Below are positions 63,337-64,000 of a DNA stretch of 64,000 bases, piece after piece. Numbering within the stretch: position 1 is the stretch's first letter; each line of letters opens with the position of its first letter. The translations under genes were made by a program, and so were the position numbers. This DNA comes from Lingula anatina (Eukaryota > Brachiopoda > Lingulata > Lingulida > Lingulidae), in assembly GCF_001039355.2 (NCBI RefSeq), contig NW_019775783.1, positions 18,399 to 82,398 on the forward strand, read 5' to 3'. Below the pieces are notes generated by a model. That model saw only the letters and a program-made list of their open reading frames with translations, was not told the DNA's origin and did no database searches.

Positions 63337-64000
63337 ATATGGAATTAAGAGAACATGTAGTTGTTTCATGAAACACTAAAGCACTATAAGCTTGAAGTTA
63401 GAGAAGGATGACACCGATTTATAGTTATTAAGCATTGTAAAAAATCAAACCCAGCAATATACATTAGTGGGTTTTCTAGACGAGAGTACATTGCATGACG
63501 TGATCTGTATTCGTGCTAGGCTATAGCTGATATGTTTTTAATTGTTCTTTGTGTGTAATTTTATAACTAAGTCACGAAATACTTAAATAGCATTGTTAGT
63601 CAGCTAAGGTTGGAAGACACTGGGGCACTGGTCAAGCAGGCCGCTTCTTAAAGTGTTTGCAAATTTACATGTACCAATCCGATAATTTGAAAACAAAGTT
63701 GGAAAAATAAATTATGTTTGTAATTTCAGGATAATGACATGATTGTTAACGTATCTAGTCGTTGAAGACGGTACGCAGCCTTAAACTATAGGAATGCGAC
63801 TTTTTCTATATTATTTTTTCACTAAGTCCGTGCCCCTACATTTGCATAACCGAATCTGTAATTTGACGCGTTTATTGTTTAAAGAAAAATGATATGATCT
63901 TTACATACGTTCCTTTATATGCAAACTTAAGGTACGACGTACCTGCATGTATTGCTTCGTGCTTACAAATTTTAATTACGGGTAGGCGAATCTGTAAACT
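63337..64000. other. Likely 3' UTR and flanking DNA
   Basis: No open frame or repeat of note. An AATAAA at about 63705 is the nearest candidate polyadenylation signal for gene 2. Confidence 0.4.

Overview
The window is intron-rich animal nuclear DNA. It has long GT-AG introns, abundant microsatellites and minisatellites, many short inverted-repeat (MITE-like) transposon families, and no sign of bacterial gene organisation. The general look (a JmjC demethylase gene beside a TIR-containing immune-type gene, Harbinger- and Tc1-type debris, AT-rich introns) suggests a marine invertebrate, most likely a lophotrochozoan such as a bivalve mollusc. That assignment is inference; nothing in the sequence fixes the species.

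Region 1 (1-10213) is intron or upstream DNA with several MITEs and no exon I can recognise. Region 2 (10214-40240) is the 3' three quarters or more of a KDM6A/UTX histone H3K27 demethylase gene on the + strand. I could thread 23 exons with consistent splice phases into one frame of 1361 codons plus a stop. They encode most of the TPR array, a long Pro/Gln/His/Met/Gly-rich disordered region, the conserved pre-JmjC segment, the JmjC domain with its HxE...H iron triad, and the C-terminal zinc-binding helical domain. The first exons lie upstream of the window. Its introns hold a 2.1-kb tandem segmental duplication, a CpG-rich foldback next to a 456-base assembly gap, a decoy copy of one exon, and a nuclear-receptor-type DR1 motif next to an acceptor site.

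Region 3 (40241-43084) is intergenic and carries three inverted-repeat elements. Region 4 (about 43179-63336) is a second + strand gene that I do not recognise by name. It has an N-terminal membrane anchor followed by domains carried mostly on separate phase-1 exons: two fibronectin-III/cytokine-receptor-like beta domains, a TRADD-N-like domain, a third FN3-like domain, a second TRADD-N-like domain, and then one clear and one degenerate TIR-like domain. Between the second TRADD-N-like exon and the first TIR exon lies a tandem array of about nine copies of the 5' part of the TRADD-N exon. Each copy is followed by a (GT)n tract. At least five copies still have an acceptor, an open phase 1-1 frame and a GT donor, so they could be optional mini-exons. 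This gene is the best candidate for a previously undescribed system: a membrane-anchored innate immune or death-signalling adaptor or receptor whose linker may be diversified by repeat exons.

The introns of gene 2 are full of transposons. One is a Harbinger-type element whose transposase start has been split by a second element with a 5-bp target duplication. Others are two elements sharing a 'CCCAACTACCAGACT' terminus and a Tc1/mariner remnant on the - strand. I found no tRNA, rRNA or CRISPR array.
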